Notes: generated by a model from the letters alone, not told the origin. Shown: positions 1 through 9,862, numbered from the stretch's first letter. The stretch is DNA of 64,000 nt from Rhodopirellula halodulae (GCF_020966775.1 NZ_JAJKFV010000029.1:1171001-1235000), one strand, 5' to 3'. Translations and numbers: made by a program.

Positions 1-180
1 CAAAACCGAATAATGTCGTTGGCGGGACCGGTTTCAGTGGTTTGGGGTCGATTATTTCTCGTTAATTCCGTCGGAGCGGAAGCGGGTTTCGCGTCCTGGT
101 GCCGATTTGTCCCTAAGATGGAATATCGACGCTGCGTTTTTTGCAGTGCTTTCTTCGTTTTCGTTATGGGAGATTTCGTT

Positions 181-1455
181 ATGAAACGATCTGAAGTTCG
201 GCCACAGGGTTTCACATTGGTGGAGCTCTTGGTGGTCATCGCCATCATTGGCGTTTTGGTGGGGTTACTTCTGCCAGCTGTGCAAGCGGCTCGAGAAGCG
301 GCCCGTCGAATGAGTTGCAGCAACAATTTCAAGCAATTGGGGCTCGCTATTCACAATTATCATTCGGCCTACAATCAATTGCCGATGCACGGGGCAGGAA
401 CAGACGGCCCTGGTGGTACACCAGCGATCGCTCGGGGCAATTCTGCCAATGCATCCACTGATTGGTGGGGCAACTTTGCTACCAACAATTCATGGCGATT
501 GTCGGCGTTGGTTGGAATGACTCCCTTCATCGAACAGCAGGCAATTTGGGAAGAAATTAGCAATCCAAGCACATACAACGCGTTGGCGCCAGATACACCA
601 CTTGGAACTCCTTGGCCACCGATGGGGCCCACAATGGAGTTTCTCGAGTATCGTCCATGGGTGACAAACATTGCGACGCTTCGATGCCCAAGTGACCCAG
701 GGCAAGGGTTGCCCGGTCAAGGACGCACGAACTACGGCATTTGCCTTGGCGATTCCATGGAATGGTCAGTTCGAGGGCCAGCGAACCCACCGATCCGCAC
801 CGGTGGAGGCGGGACGCCCAACTGGAAATACGCAAAACATAGTGGTTGGGCCCAAAGGTCGCGTGCCGCTGACCGAGGTATTTTCGTTCCGCACGACGGT
901 GCCAAATTTCGTGACATCTTGGACGGTCTGTCCAACACGATTGCGATGGCGGAATTGGTGACTGATTTGGGAGACCGGGATACTCGTGGCATCCAGTCGA
1001 TCAATGGGAACCCACCCAATGAAGTTCGCGCCAATCCCTCGTTCTGCATCGACGATGGCCAGATCGATGCGCAGCGACCTCAGTTTTGGGCTGCAGGCGT
1101 TCCCACGCAGAATGCAAATGGCGGACGTGGCTTTAAGTGGGCCGACTTCCGTCCGAACTTTAGCGGTGTGCACACGATCGCTCCACCAAATGCTGCCATC
1201 TGTGGTGGTAATAACGCGGGGCAAACTGGCATGTTCCCGCCTTCGAGTCGTCATCAAGGAGGTGTGCACGTGTTGATGGGAGACGGTGCCGTCAAGTTCA
1301 TCACTGATTCGATCGAGGCGGGAAACCAGCGTCATGAGATGGTGTGGCAAAACGCGTCGACGCCCACGGCAGCCCCGGGGTCAAAAAGTCCCTACGGTAT
1401 TTGGGGAGCTCTGGGAACCAAGGCCAGCAAAGAAGTGGTAGACCAAGAGTTCTAA
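181..1455 (+). CDS. DUF1559 prepilin-like protein
   Basis: The 424-residue protein opens with a type IV prepilin/pseudopilin signal: a short basic leader ending at Gly10, then [18 protein letters not shown] with Glu at position 5 of the mature protein. The C-terminus carries the DUF1559 hallmark [19 protein letters not shown]1559 proteins are hugely expanded in Planctomycetes; they are presumed to be processed by a prepilin peptidase and anchored by the N-terminal helix, but their role is not established. The open frame extends upstream to base 13, but the ATG at 181 is chosen because GGGAG lies 8 bases before it and the prepilin leader starts there. A strong bidirectional terminator follows. 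Family assignment is secure; function is not. Confidence 0.95.
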   Translation: MKRSEVRPQGFTLVELLVVIAIIGVLVGLLLPAVQAAREAARRMSCSNNFKQLGLAIHNYHSAYNQLPMHGAGTDGPGGTPAIARGNSANASTDWWGNFATNNSWRLSALVGMTPFIEQQAIWEEISNPSTYNALAPDTPLGTPWPPMGPTMEFLEYRPWVTNIATLRCPSDPGQGLPGQGRTNYGICLGDSMEWSVRGPANPPIRTGGGGTPNWKYAKHSGWAQRSRAADRGIFVPHDGAKFRDILDGLSNTIAMAELVTDLGDRDTRGIQSINGNPPNEVRANPSFCIDDGQIDAQRPQFWAAGVPTQNANGGRGFKWADFRPNFSGVHTIAPPNAAICGGNNAGQTGMFPPSSRHQGGVHVLMGDGAVKFITDSIEAGNQRHEMVWQNASTPTAAPGSKSPYGIWGALGTKASKEVVDQEF

Positions 1456-1500
1456 TTGGCAGTCTTCCAATTCGCTGCAATGCTCAGTTCTGTGAATTAG

Positions 1501-1537
1501 AAAAAAGCTCGCTCCAGGTTTGGGGCGAGCTTTTTTT
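1501..1537. terminator. Bidirectional intrinsic terminator
   Basis: A nine-pair stem (GCTCGCTCC with GGGGCGAGC, one G-T pair) and a six-base loop is flanked by six A on the left and seven T on the right. It therefore works on both strands, ending the DUF1559 gene from the left and the small lipoprotein gene from the right. Confidence 0.9.
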
Positions 1538-1559
1538 GTTGAAAGACGGTTGGGCGTTT

Positions 1560-1739
1560 CTATTTGCTGCCGGTTTCCATTTCGCCGCTGAGTGCAGCTT
1601 GCTCTTCAGCTTGCAAGGCCATGTATTTGTCAATTTCGGATTGCTCAGCGTTTTCCACTGCACTGGAGTTGCTGCCGGAGCAACCGGTGTGGAACATCAA
1701 TGTGGCTGAAAAGAGTGTGCACAGTAGAAGGCGTGTCAT
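1560..1739 (-). CDS. Small lipoprotein, 59 aa
   Basis: Short reading frame on the minus strand: MTRLLLCTLFSATLMFHTGC, then a polar, Glu-rich tail rich in EQ and AE (about residues 27-56). The Arg-Leu-Leu-Leu start, hydrophobic core and Gly-Cys at residues 19-20 look like a lipoprotein signal, although His at -3 is not a standard lipobox residue. Small lipoproteins of this kind often sit next to DUF1559 genes in planctomycetes (general knowledge); here the two genes converge on a shared terminator. No function is recognised. Sixty codons with a clean signal peptide, a stop just before a terminator and a free upstream region make it credible as a gene. Confidence 0.72.
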   Translation of the reverse strand: MTRLLLCTLFSATLMFHTGCSGSNSSAVENAEQSEIDKYMALQAEEQAALSGEMETGSK

Positions 1740-1865
1740 GGGTTGGCCTTTACGAAGAAGGGATGGAGAATATGTCTTTGATTATAGCGCGTTCATCTGC
1801 TCAGTTGTTTTGTTTTGAGTGTTTTATCTGATTGCCATATCCTTCTTTGTTTGCGATGTCCCAAC

Positions 1866-1901
1866 AAAAAAATGCCGAGCCACGGAGGTGACTCGGCATT
1901 T
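1866..1901 (-). terminator. glnII intrinsic terminator
   Basis: Ten-pair stem AAATGCCGAG / CTCGGCATTT, extended by CAC/GTG above a mismatch. On the minus strand it is followed by seven T (the A run at 1866-1872), placing a good terminator about 80 bases after the glnII stop. Confidence 0.85.
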
Positions 1902-1981
1902 GCGTTTTGGGAGTGGATTCGAGTTTCCAACACAGTGGCTTTCATTCGAATCGGCTCAGCAGCCTGGGCCGGAATCGCGGA

Positions 1982-3007
1982 TCAGACGCCGGCGGGAACG
2001 TTGGCTGTCTTGACCGTTGCGATGATTGCGCTGGCGACCATGTAAGGGTCAGCGTTCGATGCGGGACGGCGATCTTCCAACCAGCCCTTCCAGCCTTTTT
2101 CGACAGTCGCGATTGGAATGCGGATCGATGCACCACGGTCCGAAATGCCGTAGCTGAACTTGTCGATCGATTGCGTTTCGTGCAGACCGGTCAAACGCTG
2201 ATCGTTGTCGGCACCGTAGACGTCGATGTGCTCGGTGATACGAGGCTCGAATGCTTGGCAGATCGCTTCGTAAACTTCTTTGCTGCCACACGTACGCAAG
2301 GTCGTGTTGCTGAAGTTCGCGTGCATGCCGCTGCCGTTCCAGTCGCCTTTGACTGGTTTGCAGTGGTAGTTGATCTGCATGCCGTATTTTTCAGCGGTGC
2401 GGTCGAGCAGGTAACGGGCGATCCAGATTTCGTCGCCGGCTTGTGCAGCACCTTTGGCGAAAATTTGGAATTCCCACTGACCCATCATCACTTCGGCGTT
2501 GATGCCTTCGACGTTCAAGCCAGCTTGCAAGCACAGTTCGAGGTGCTCTTCGACGATCTCGCGACCGACGGCTTTGCCAGCACCGACCGAGCAGTAGTAA
2601 GGGCCTTGAGGACCGGGGAAACCTTCGGCTGGGAAACCGATTGGCTTGTTGGTTTCAGGATCGAAGATCGTGTATTCCTGTTCAAAACCGAACCAGAAAT
2701 CGTTGTCGTCGTCTTTGATGGTCGAACGACCGTTGCTGCGGTGAGGCGTGCCATCAGCGTTCAGCACTTCGCACATCACCAAGAATCCGGTGCCCAAACG
2801 ATCGGGATCGGGAACGCAGAAAACGGGCTTCAGCAAGCAGTCACTGGCACCACCAGGAGCCTGTTCGGTCGACGAACCGTCAAAGGACCACATTTCGGCG
2901 TCTTCCACTTTGCCGCTGAAGTCGTCGACGATCTTGGTTTTGCTGCGCATGCTCTGGGTCGGTTGATAGCCGTCGAGCCAGATGTACTCCAACTTGCACT
3001 TGGTCAT
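1982..3007 (-). CDS. glnII: Glutamine synthetase type II (GSII)
   Basis: ATP-dependent ligation of ammonia to glutamate, cytoplasmic, nitrogen assimilation. The 341-residue length is that of the short eukaryote-type GSII, not the roughly 470-residue GlnA. Visible family motifs in order: KLEYIWLDGY at the N-terminus, WSFDGSST, WFGFEQEYT (metal-binding Glu pair), NAEVMMGQWEFQ, NGSGMHANFSN, GISDRGASIRIP and EDRRPASNADPY. The frame is open to 3148, but the ATG at 3007 is chosen because AGGAG sits about 9 bases upstream and because alignment to GSII starts there (MTKxKLEYIWLDG). A strong terminator follows. I looked for a sigma-54 site upstream and found none. The gene is monocistronic. Confidence 0.97.
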   Translation of the reverse strand: MTKCKLEYIWLDGYQPTQSMRSKTKIVDDFSGKVEDAEMWSFDGSSTEQAPGGASDCLLKPVFCVPDPDRLGTGFLVMCEVLNADGTPHRSNGRSTIKDDDNDFWFGFEQEYTIFDPETNKPIGFPAEGFPGPQGPYYCSVGAGKAVGREIVEEHLELCLQAGLNVEGINAEVMMGQWEFQIFAKGAAQAGDEIWIARYLLDRTAEKYGMQINYHCKPVKGDWNGSGMHANFSNTTLRTCGSKEVYEAICQAFEPRITEHIDVYGADNDQRLTGLHETQSIDKFSYGISDRGASIRIPIATVEKGWKGWLEDRRPASNADPYMVASAIIATVKTANVPAGV

Positions 3008-3453
3008 GGATGCGAGTCTCCTAAAGACTTTTGGCGCTCGTGGCTCACTGGCCAGAGCAAAGAATGAAACTGTCAGACAAACGGTTCTACCCAACCGCAG
3101 CAATTGATCTCGATCCGACACGGGTCGATTCAGATCAGCCAACAGCACCTAAAATACCCGAATTGAACCGTTTTACCAATGCTCAGAAATCGAAGATTCT
3201 GGGGCGGTACCAAATCGCAAGCGGTTTGGGTTTAATGTTTGCACCTTTGGGGAACCCAGGGATTGTGCCAGCCAGAGAATTTGAACGGTTCCGCACAATG
3301 GTCCGACCACCAGAGACCGTGCTGTGAACGATTTACTTGTGCACAGGCGTGTGCGACCTTCGTTCGCGAAGTGAAAATCGACCACGGTGTCTGCTGTGAT
3401 CGTCGTTGGGTTCTCAGGGAAGAATAGTCACCGTCCGTGGGCGAAAAGGAATC
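3008..3453. other. Intergenic, 446 bp: divergent promoters
   Basis: Separates glnII (minus) from the small membrane protein gene (plus). The frames crossing it have no plausible signal or family sequence. It presumably holds both promoters; no clear operator or riboswitch is visible. Confidence 0.5.
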
Positions 3454-4041
3454 ATGTCCAACACACCAAACGATCCGTTTGATCCTCATCGAGGGCAGGG
3501 CAACCCTTTGACGCCGGAAGTGGTGAACGCTTCGCCCGGCTTGGGGAATCAGCCCGCCGCGAAGAAGAGATGGCCGATGATCTTGGCAATCGTGCTGGGA
3601 CTGGGTTTTCTTTCGATGATCGTCTGCTGCGGCGTCGCTTGGTATGCCGTCGGCCAAATGGGCGGCATGGGCATGGTGTTCGAGCCAGTCAAAGCCGAAC
3701 TGAACCGGATGCCAGAAGTCACCGAAGAAGTCGGGCAAATCGAATCCATGTCGATGAACTTCAGCGAGACGGTTGCTGAAGCAGAAGAGAATCCCGATTT
3801 CATCGTTTTTGATTTGGAGTGCACCAACGGGCCCGCCAAAGCAGCTGTCAAAGTCGCCGATGACGGGGGCGTCGAAGAGGCCGTCCTGATTCTTCCCGAC
3901 GGCACACGAAAAGAAATCAACACTTCGCTTCGCGGCGCAGCACCGGTCAACGAACCGCTCTCGTTCGAAGTCGAAGAAGGCACCATCGAGGATGCAACCG
4001 AACGCGAACTTCGTGAATTGGAATCTTCGCTCGAACTTTGA
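3454..4041 (+). CDS. Single-pass membrane protein, possible Coa1-like domain
   Basis: This 195-residue protein has a polar, proline-rich N-terminus starting MSNTPNDPFDPH, a Lys-Lys-Arg cluster, one strong membrane helix around residues 46-68 (MILAIVLGLGFLSMIVCCGV) and a C-terminal domain of about 125 residues, with a segment reading VGQIESMSMNF and repeated short beta-like strands. The pattern 'membrane anchor, then GxIxSxxxN and a small beta domain' recalls the cytochrome-oxidase assembly Coa1 family, which is only a tentative comparison. ATG at 3454 is chosen over upstream starts because it begins the NDPF-type N-terminus also seen in the gene at 56937-57797. The cyclophilin gene follows after 87 bases on the same strand and could be co-transcribed. 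Confidence 0.75.
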   Translation: MSNTPNDPFDPHRGQGNPLTPEVVNASPGLGNQPAAKKRWPMILAIVLGLGFLSMIVCCGVAWYAVGQMGGMGMVFEPVKAELNRMPEVTEEVGQIESMSMNFSETVAEAEENPDFIVFDLECTNGPAKAAVKVADDGGVEEAVLILPDGTRKEINTSLRGAAPVNEPLSFEVEEGTIEDATERELRELESSLEL

Positions 4042-4128
4042 ACGCTTGGTGAAACCAAACTGGTTTTCAACCTCGCGTCACCTTTCCCATTCAACGCCCC
4101 GTTTTACACCCCATCGAAAAAGCGACTG

Positions 4129-4560
4129 ATGAAAGTAGCCACGTTTGATACCGATCGCGGAACAATTCGTATCGAGTTGTTTGATGACAAGACTCCCAAG
4201 ACTGTGAAGAACTTCGAGGATCTCTGTGAGAAGAAGTTTTACGACGGTTTGAGCTTCCACCGCGTCATCCCCAACTTCATGATCCAAGGCGGGTGTCCCG
4301 AAGGCAGCGGACGTGGTGGTCCCGGATATCAATTCGAAGATGAATTTCATCCAGAGCTCAAGCACGACGGACCCGGTGTCCTGTCGATGGCCAACGCGGG
4401 ACCCAATACCAACGGCTCCCAATTCTTCATCACTCACGAAGCCCAACCGCACCTGGACAATCGTCACAGCGTCTTTGGGAAAGTGATCGAAGGCCAAGAC
4501 ATCGTGGACTCGATCGAACAAGGCGACACCATGAAGACGGTTCGCGTCACCGAAGAGTGA
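4129..4560 (+). CDS. Peptidyl-prolyl cis-trans isomerase, cyclophilin type
   Basis: Catalyses cis-trans isomerisation of Xaa-Pro bonds during protein folding. At 143 residues it is a minimal, leaderless cytoplasmic cyclophilin. Core motifs are all present: [13 protein letters not shown] (catalytic Arg and Phe), the [15 protein letters not shown] loop, [16 protein letters not shown], and the terminal [15 protein letters not shown]. It begins with [18 protein letters not shown], the usual first strand. An intrinsic terminator lies about 70 bases after the stop. Assignment is secure; the choice between PpiA and PpiB names is not meaningful here. Confidence 0.96.
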   Translation: MKVATFDTDRGTIRIELFDDKTPKTVKNFEDLCEKKFYDGLSFHRVIPNFMIQGGCPEGSGRGGPGYQFEDEFHPELKHDGPGVLSMANAGPNTNGSQFFITHEAQPHLDNRHSVFGKVIEGQDIVDSIEQGDTMKTVRVTEE

Positions 4561-4629
4561 TCCGGTTTTCTGATCCAGTTTTATTGTCAAACGATGAAGC
4601 GTCCAACCGAGACGCGTCATACGACGAAG

Positions 4630-4661
4630 CTCCCCAGTGTTTCTCACCAGGGAGTTTTTTT
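4630..4661 (+). terminator. Intrinsic terminator after cyclophilin
   Basis: Stem CTCCC/GGGAG, a 2x2 internal loop, GTG/CAC and a five-base loop, followed by seven T (4655-4661). Confidence 0.85.
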
Positions 4662-4719
4662 GTGCCCGGCTGTTTGGTTGTGCCCCTTTCGCGCAAAAAG
4701 GTTGAGCGGCTTTGGGGCC

Positions 4720-7700
4720 TTAGAAGGACACTGGTTCCGGCTGGCCTTCAACCAGCAACCATTCTTGATCGGGCGTCACGCCCGAGAAAACCTGTCGCTC
4801 GTCGTTGGGCCAAATGACTTCGATATTCACCATTTCTGTCTTGGCAGGACAGCTCAGCAGCCATCCCGGTTGGTGGCTCGAAAGATAGCTGCCACCGGAT
4901 GTGACCCAATGAGTTCGTTGCCAATCGCCGCTGCGTACCGTGAGGCGAGTTCCAATGGCGTCTCGCGAAGTGTTGGTTCCCGCCACACGAAGATGCAGTC
5001 TTGGATGATCGGCCTTGGAATGGTTGATCAGCAACGCAACCGGTTCCGTTTGATGTGTGACCGCGAGGTCCGGCCGCAGGTCCCGATTCGCATCGATTGA
5101 CCAAACACTGCGCCCAACATGCGGCAGTCCCAAGTATTCCCCCGTGACATCAGCCAACTGAAAGCGGCCCGCTCCATCATGCCGAAAAATCTGCATGGGT
5201 TGGGCGTACATGGATCGTCGGTTGGATTTTGAGGAGGTTTCCGCTGCAGGGTCATCACGTTGAAAGATGTCGACGTGCCCATTGCAGACGACCAGTTCGT
5301 TCCGACCGTCTCCGCTCAGGTCGGTGCTCAGCGTGCCAAAGCCGACCAGGGGCAGCGTGTCCGGACCCAGCCCGACGGACATGGTGGAGTCTCGCCAGCT
5401 ACCAGGCCCCGTTTGCAGGTGCAGCGTGTTGTATTCCTGGTCAAAGTTGGTGACATAGAAGTCGATCTTTCCATCACCGTTGAAGTCATCGCTGGCAATC
5501 CCCATTGAACCTTGAGCAACCGAGCGTCCGTCCACGGCCAAGCCTCGTGGCAATGCCGATTCCGCCCAGGTATCAACGTTGGAATCAGAATCCTCGTCCA
5601 CCGATGCGTCATTGTCGGTGGGCGATTCCAATCGTGACCAATAGAAATTGCTGGTCATGTCATTGGCCACAAAAACTTGATTGCCCGGCGCGGAATCAAA
5701 GCGTCCAATCACCACGCCCAATCCTCGTCCCGCATCGGCCGGCAGCATCTTCCACTGCTGCGTTCGATCCACCAACTTTCCCATCGGACTAGTTTGAAAA
5801 AACTGATCATGGTCGCCGCTGAATCGCATGGGTGAGCAAGATCGTGCCGGTTCGTTGGCTTCGTCACCGCCGCATTCGAACGTGACCGGCGACAAACCCT
5901 CGCAGTAGTTAAGAATGACCAAATCGCTCATGCCATCCGAATCCAGGTCGGCAAAGGCGGCTCCCGTCGACCAGCGTGTTTCGTCAGCCGAAGCCAGCCA
6001 TTGTTCGCTTGCATCGCGAAAGGTTCCGTCGCCTTGGTTGATGAGCAGCACGTTCGGCCCGTAGTTCAAACAGAGCAAATCCGGCAGACCGTCCTCGTTG
6101 ATATCGCCCACTGCGGCACCCTGTGCAAATCCGCGATCGTGCACTCCCGCGTGAAAGGGTGTCTCGATGAATTGCCCGTTCTGATTGCGAAACAGTTTGT
6201 TCGGCGAAGAGTCTTTCTTCGGAGGCGTGCCGCCGGCGGTCATCAATGCCAAGTCGCACCAGCCATCCAGGTCAAAATCCAGACTGGCACCACCGCAACC
6301 GAGTGTTTGGTGCAAGCTGATTCCTGGTTGATCAAGATCGTCGCCGGTCGTGGCCATGAACTGAATGCCACGATCGGAGGCTTCATTGACGAGATGGATT
6401 GCAGAGCCATTGCCAGCACTTGGTTGCGTTTGAACTGGGCGGTCCGTCTCCTGCGCAATTCGCGGCGTGGGTCGAGAGGCAGACGACGAAGCCTTGCCCA
6501 AAAATCGTTCGATTGCCGGGTCGAACTCAAGATGAGAGAGATCCAGTTCCAGTTCAGAAAAGCCTTGAACTTGCTGCCAAGGAGTATCGCGTCGAAGTTC
6601 GCTCACCAACTCGGAACGCAATTGTTGGAGGTCGACGGAATCATCTTCCGGCAACTGCATCCCGACCGATGCCCAGGCTTCCGCTTCCCAGACGCGACCC
6701 ATTTCTTCTGCGACGCCAGCCAATTCCGCGATCACGGAACGCGAGATTCGGCCGGAGCGATCAAATCGGCGGCGAAGTTGGTTGAAACGATTCAGTTGCT
6801 CGGCACGATTTCCAATCGCCTCGATGGTCTCTGGTGCCACACCTAGCGAAGGGTCCAATTGCAGAACCTGTTGCAGATTCAGCCAAGAGAGCGAGATATC
6901 CGGATCCAGTTTCGCAGCTCGCCAATAAGAGCGTGCTGCGGATGCTTGGTTGTCGATCGCTTCGGACCACATGCCGATTGCAATCCAAAAGTTTCGACGC
7001 TGAGTCACCTCGCTCGGCAAACTCGGCAGTGACGCTTCCAGTTCGGTCCAATCGGCTTGTTGAGCCAACAACAGCATTCGCATCGCCGCAGCGGTCGCGA
7101 ATTTGGGATGTTGATCGACAATCTTGTCGAGACTTTCGCGTGCTTCGTCGAATAGGTTTTGGTCGATCGCCGATCGTGCGGCTCCGATGAGTGGTCGCAG
7201 GTCGTCGGGGTTGCGGCTAACCATTTCGTCCAAAGGTTTCGCGTCCATCGACCGGATTTCGGTGTCCGTCATATTCATCAACAGTTCAAGGTCGAACTGT
7301 CGTTCTTGAATCAAACGTCGGCCGTGTTGCAGTCCCGAGCCGCGTTCTTCCGTGCCCATCTGCAAATCAAACAGCACGCGACGTGTTTCGTGACGATCGG
7401 GATGGGCATCGACCACGCGTGACAAAAAATCCATCGCGTCGTGCGTTCGCCCGGCCGAGATCATGGCGATCAGTGTTTCGTCAACGCGCTTGGGCGATGC
7501 GTAATCTTCGACCGTCGAAGCCATCTCCAAGTAGTCCGCAGCTTCCTGAGCCCGACCGGTGTTGTGCGCGACGCGAGCCACGTAGGTGATGGCTTCCGCG
7601 TCGTCGGCATGAGCTTCGAGAACCATCTCGTGAAGCTTCCAAGCGTCTTCCCACTTACCGTTTCGGCCGAGCACACGCATCCGGCCCAGCGGACGTTTCA

Positions 7701-7815
7701 CTTCCGACGGATCAAAGGTTTCAGGCGGTGTTTCTCGATTGCATCCAATCACAATTGCCACAAGCAAGCTCGTGGAAAGAAAAACGCGGCAGTGTTTGGT
7801 GGTAGCAAAGAGCAT
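4720..7815 (-). CDS. TPR / FG-GAP / ASPIC-UnbV lipoprotein
   Basis: Large exported lipoprotein of 1031 residues. The signal ends in IVIGC (Cys25). Residues about 40-440 are helical tetratricopeptide-type repeats (WKLHEMVLEAHADDAEA and similar). Residues about 480-930 hold FG-GAP/VCBS repeats with calcium-type motifs DFDLDGWCDLAL, DINEDGLPDLL, DLDSDGMSDLVI, DFNGDGKIDFYV and DLSGDGRNELVV. The last 100 residues match the ASPIC/UnbV module (GTRLTVRSGDWQRTHWV). Such proteins are abundant in Planctomycetes and probably bind other proteins or glycans at the surface; no enzymatic role is evident. The gene diverges from a second FG-GAP lipoprotein across 255 bases, so the pair may share control. Start chosen at the signal peptide. 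Confidence 0.92.
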   Translation of the reverse strand: MLFATTKHCRVFLSTSLLVAIVIGCNRETPPETFDPSEVKRPLGRMRVLGRNGKWEDAWKLHEMVLEAHADDAEAITYVARVAHNTGRAQEAADYLEMASTVEDYASPKRVDETLIAMISAGRTHDAMDFLSRVVDAHPDRHETRRVLFDLQMGTEERGSGLQHGRRLIQERQFDLELLMNMTDTEIRSMDAKPLDEMVSRNPDDLRPLIGAARSAIDQNLFDEARESLDKIVDQHPKFATAAAMRMLLLAQQADWTELEASLPSLPSEVTQRRNFWIAIGMWSEAIDNQASAARSYWRAAKLDPDISLSWLNLQQVLQLDPSLGVAPETIEAIGNRAEQLNRFNQLRRRFDRSGRISRSVIAELAGVAEEMGRVWEAEAWASVGMQLPEDDSVDLQQLRSELVSELRRDTPWQQVQGFSELELDLSHLEFDPAIERFLGKASSSASRPTPRIAQETDRPVQTQPSAGNGSAIHLVNEASDRGIQFMATTGDDLDQPGISLHQTLGCGGASLDFDLDGWCDLALMTAGGTPPKKDSSPNKLFRNQNGQFIETPFHAGVHDRGFAQGAAVGDINEDGLPDLLCLNYGPNVLLINQGDGTFRDASEQWLASADETRWSTGAAFADLDSDGMSDLVILNYCEGLSPVTFECGGDEANEPARSCSPMRFSGDHDQFFQTSPMGKLVDRTQQWKMLPADAGRGLGVVIGRFDSAPGNQVFVANDMTSNFYWSRLESPTDNDASVDEDSDSNVDTWAESALPRGLAVDGRSVAQGSMGIASDDFNGDGKIDFYVTNFDQEYNTLHLQTGPGSWRDSTMSVGLGPDTLPLVGFGTLSTDLSGDGRNELVVCNGHVDIFQRDDPAAETSSKSNRRSMYAQPMQIFRHDGAGRFQLADVTGEYLGLPHVGRSVWSIDANRDLRPDLAVTHQTEPVALLINHSKADHPRLHLRVAGTNTSRDAIGTRLTVRSGDWQRTHWVTSGGSYLSSHQPGWLLSCPAKTEMVNIEVIWPNDERQVFSGVTPDQEWLLVEGQPEPVSF

Positions 7816-8070
7816 GAACGAGATGAAATGTGGTGAACGGGCTTGCCGGTTGCGAAACAGACCAAACCACGGTCATCGTGAACGGGGGCATCGTGATTGG
7901 GGCGTAGGCTCACCCGCATTGTATCCGACCATCACCTGGGGCCGGCAATTGCGAGTCGATTCGTTACCGAGTTAGACTGCAATGCCCAGACATTGAGGCA
8001 GTGATACGAGACGTTTTGAGGAGCGTTATTTTTGATTGAAAAGCGGCAGCCGTTCTGTGAAAAGCGAGGG
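7816..8070. promoter_or_regulatory. Divergent promoter region of the FG-GAP pair
   Basis: 255 bases between two outward-reading FG-GAP lipoprotein genes. It must contain both promoters; no convincing -35/-10 pair or operator could be picked out by eye. Confidence 0.45.
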
Positions 8071-9771
8071 ATGATGTTTCGCGTTCTTGGAGTGATCAGC
8101 TTGCTCGTTCCGCTCGTTGAAGGATGCGGTCGTTCTGAAAATCACGAAAACCAAACGCCGCCCCAATCCAAAGACGCTGCGATTCCACCCGCCGGAGCCG
8201 CCGATGGCGAAGCGGATCCAGCTTCCGCTCGTGAGCGGTCTCGGATGGATGAACGTTTGGTGGAACGTGTGAGGCCGCAGGTCCAAGCCTTTTGCACCGC
8301 ATGCCACGTGATGCCGTCGCCGGAGGGGGCTCCCAAGCACGAATGGCCTCAAGTCGTCGATCAGATGTACATGACGTACAAGGATTCCGGTCGAACCGAT
8401 TTGGTGGTTCCTGACCGAACTGAAACGGTGAAGTTCTTTCAGTTGCAGGCACCCGAGACCAAAGGGTTGCCACTGAAGCAGCAAGAGTTTCCACCAACCG
8501 AAACTCAGTGGCTGACACGAGGGGTGGATTTGGGCACGTCTCGTCCCCCGGGAATCAGCCATTTGCAATGGATCGAATCGGGGCTGGCTGATGCACCGGC
8601 GCTGGTGGCCTGCGATGTCAACACCGGCGCGGTTTTCGCGACTTGGCCCAGCAAAAACACCAGCCAGGAGGAACGCGAACCCAAGCGGTTGGCCACTTTG
8701 TTTCAACCAGTTCACGCAGAACCATGTGACCTCAACGACGATGGTCGTTTGGACTTGGTGGTCGCGGACGTTGGTGAGTTCAACGCGGCCGATAGTGATC
8801 TTGGACAAGTGTTTGCGTTGATCCAAGACGAACCAGAGTCGGGTGAAACGGTGGGCACGATGCAAAGGGTGGTGCTGGCCGATGGTTTGGGTCGTGTGGC
8901 GGAAGTCCAACCGGGAGACTTCGACGGCGACGGTGACATCGATCTGCTCGTTGCGGTTTTTGGTTGGCAAAAGACCGGTGGGATCGTTTTGCTCCGCCGG
9001 GATGCTTCGGTAGAAATCTCAAAAGGCAGTCGGGCGTTCAGCAAAGAGGTCATCGACGAGCGTGCCGGCCCAGTCAACGTTCCCGTGATCGATCTGAATG
9101 GCGACGGTCATTTGGACTTCGTGGCTTTGGTCAGCCAAGAACACGAATCGGTCGAAGCGTTTTTCAACGACGGCGACGGAAAGTTTGAAAACGTCGTGCT
9201 CTACAACGCGCCGGATCCTTCATACGGATCAACCGGGATTGACTTGGTCGATTTGGATGGTGATGGCGATGTGGATGTGCTGTACAGCAACGGAGATTCG
9301 TTCGATCGAGGTCCCAAGAGACACCATACGGTGCAGTGGTTAGAGAACACGTTCGATGACCAAACCGATTGGCCGCGGGAACCGGCGAAGAAAGAAGGCC
9401 AGCCGTCGCGAGCGGAATTTGTGCATCATTCGCTCGCCAAGATGCCAGGCGTCTTGCGAGCCCAGGCGGGCGACTTCGACGGGGATGGTGATCTGGATAT
9501 CGTCGCGGGGGCATTGCTTGCAACACCAACGATTCAGCGGTGGCGTGGCAGCCAGTCACCTTCGATCTTGCTGCTACGTCAGAATGGCGAGCAGCAATTC
9601 GACGGCGAAATCATCGAAGTCGATTTTCAACAACACCTGACATTGGAAGTCGCCGACGTGGACGGCGATGGCGCGGACGAATTTGCCACCGGCAATTTCT
9701 TTCGCGACGGCGAATCAGACGATCCGCACATGACTTGGTGGAAGCATCCGGAAATGAATTCGCAAGAGTAA
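8071..9771 (+). CDS. FG-GAP lipoprotein with c-type heme motif
   Basis: 566 residues. A short signal ends with Gly-Cys at residues 18-19 (LVEGC, Glu at -2 being unusual). A CxxCH heme-attachment motif, CTACH, occurs at residues 75-79 in a short cytochrome-like segment, followed by six FG-GAP repeats with DxDGDG motifs (DLNDDGRLD, DFDGDGDID, DLNGDGHLD, DLDGDGDVD, DFDGDGDLD, DVDGDGADE). This suggests a calcium-binding beta-propeller at the cell surface carrying a covalently bound heme. The frame is open to 8032, but ATG at 8071 (or 8074) is preferred because it directly starts the signal and GAGGG precedes it. Function unknown; perhaps electron transfer linked to substrate binding. Confidence 0.9.
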   Translation: MMFRVLGVISLLVPLVEGCGRSENHENQTPPQSKDAAIPPAGAADGEADPASARERSRMDERLVERVRPQVQAFCTACHVMPSPEGAPKHEWPQVVDQMYMTYKDSGRTDLVVPDRTETVKFFQLQAPETKGLPLKQQEFPPTETQWLTRGVDLGTSRPPGISHLQWIESGLADAPALVACDVNTGAVFATWPSKNTSQEEREPKRLATLFQPVHAEPCDLNDDGRLDLVVADVGEFNAADSDLGQVFALIQDEPESGETVGTMQRVVLADGLGRVAEVQPGDFDGDGDIDLLVAVFGWQKTGGIVLLRRDASVEISKGSRAFSKEVIDERAGPVNVPVIDLNGDGHLDFVALVSQEHESVEAFFNDGDGKFENVVLYNAPDPSYGSTGIDLVDLDGDGDVDVLYSNGDSFDRGPKRHHTVQWLENTFDDQTDWPREPAKKEGQPSRAEFVHHSLAKMPGVLRAQAGDFDGDGDLDIVAGALLATPTIQRWRGSQSPSILLLRQNGEQQFDGEIIEVDFQQHLTLEVADVDGDGADEFATGNFFRDGESDDPHMTWWKHPEMNSQE

Positions 9772-9862
9772 GGATTGGGCCGCGATGTTGCGGTTCCTGG
9801 GTTGCGAAGTTTTGGCCCGCGAAGTCCAAGTCTGTGTTGGGGCTTGATCAAACGCTGGCTCG

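Noticed and set aside
1907-3067. Long plus-strand open frame (386 codons) over glnII
   Set aside because: It is antisense to the certain glnII frame, whose conserved motifs are intact on the minus strand; the plus frame has no recognisable signal.
3008-3250. Possible sigma-54 promoter for glnII
   Set aside because: No TGGCAC-N5-TTGC-like sequence on the minus strand.
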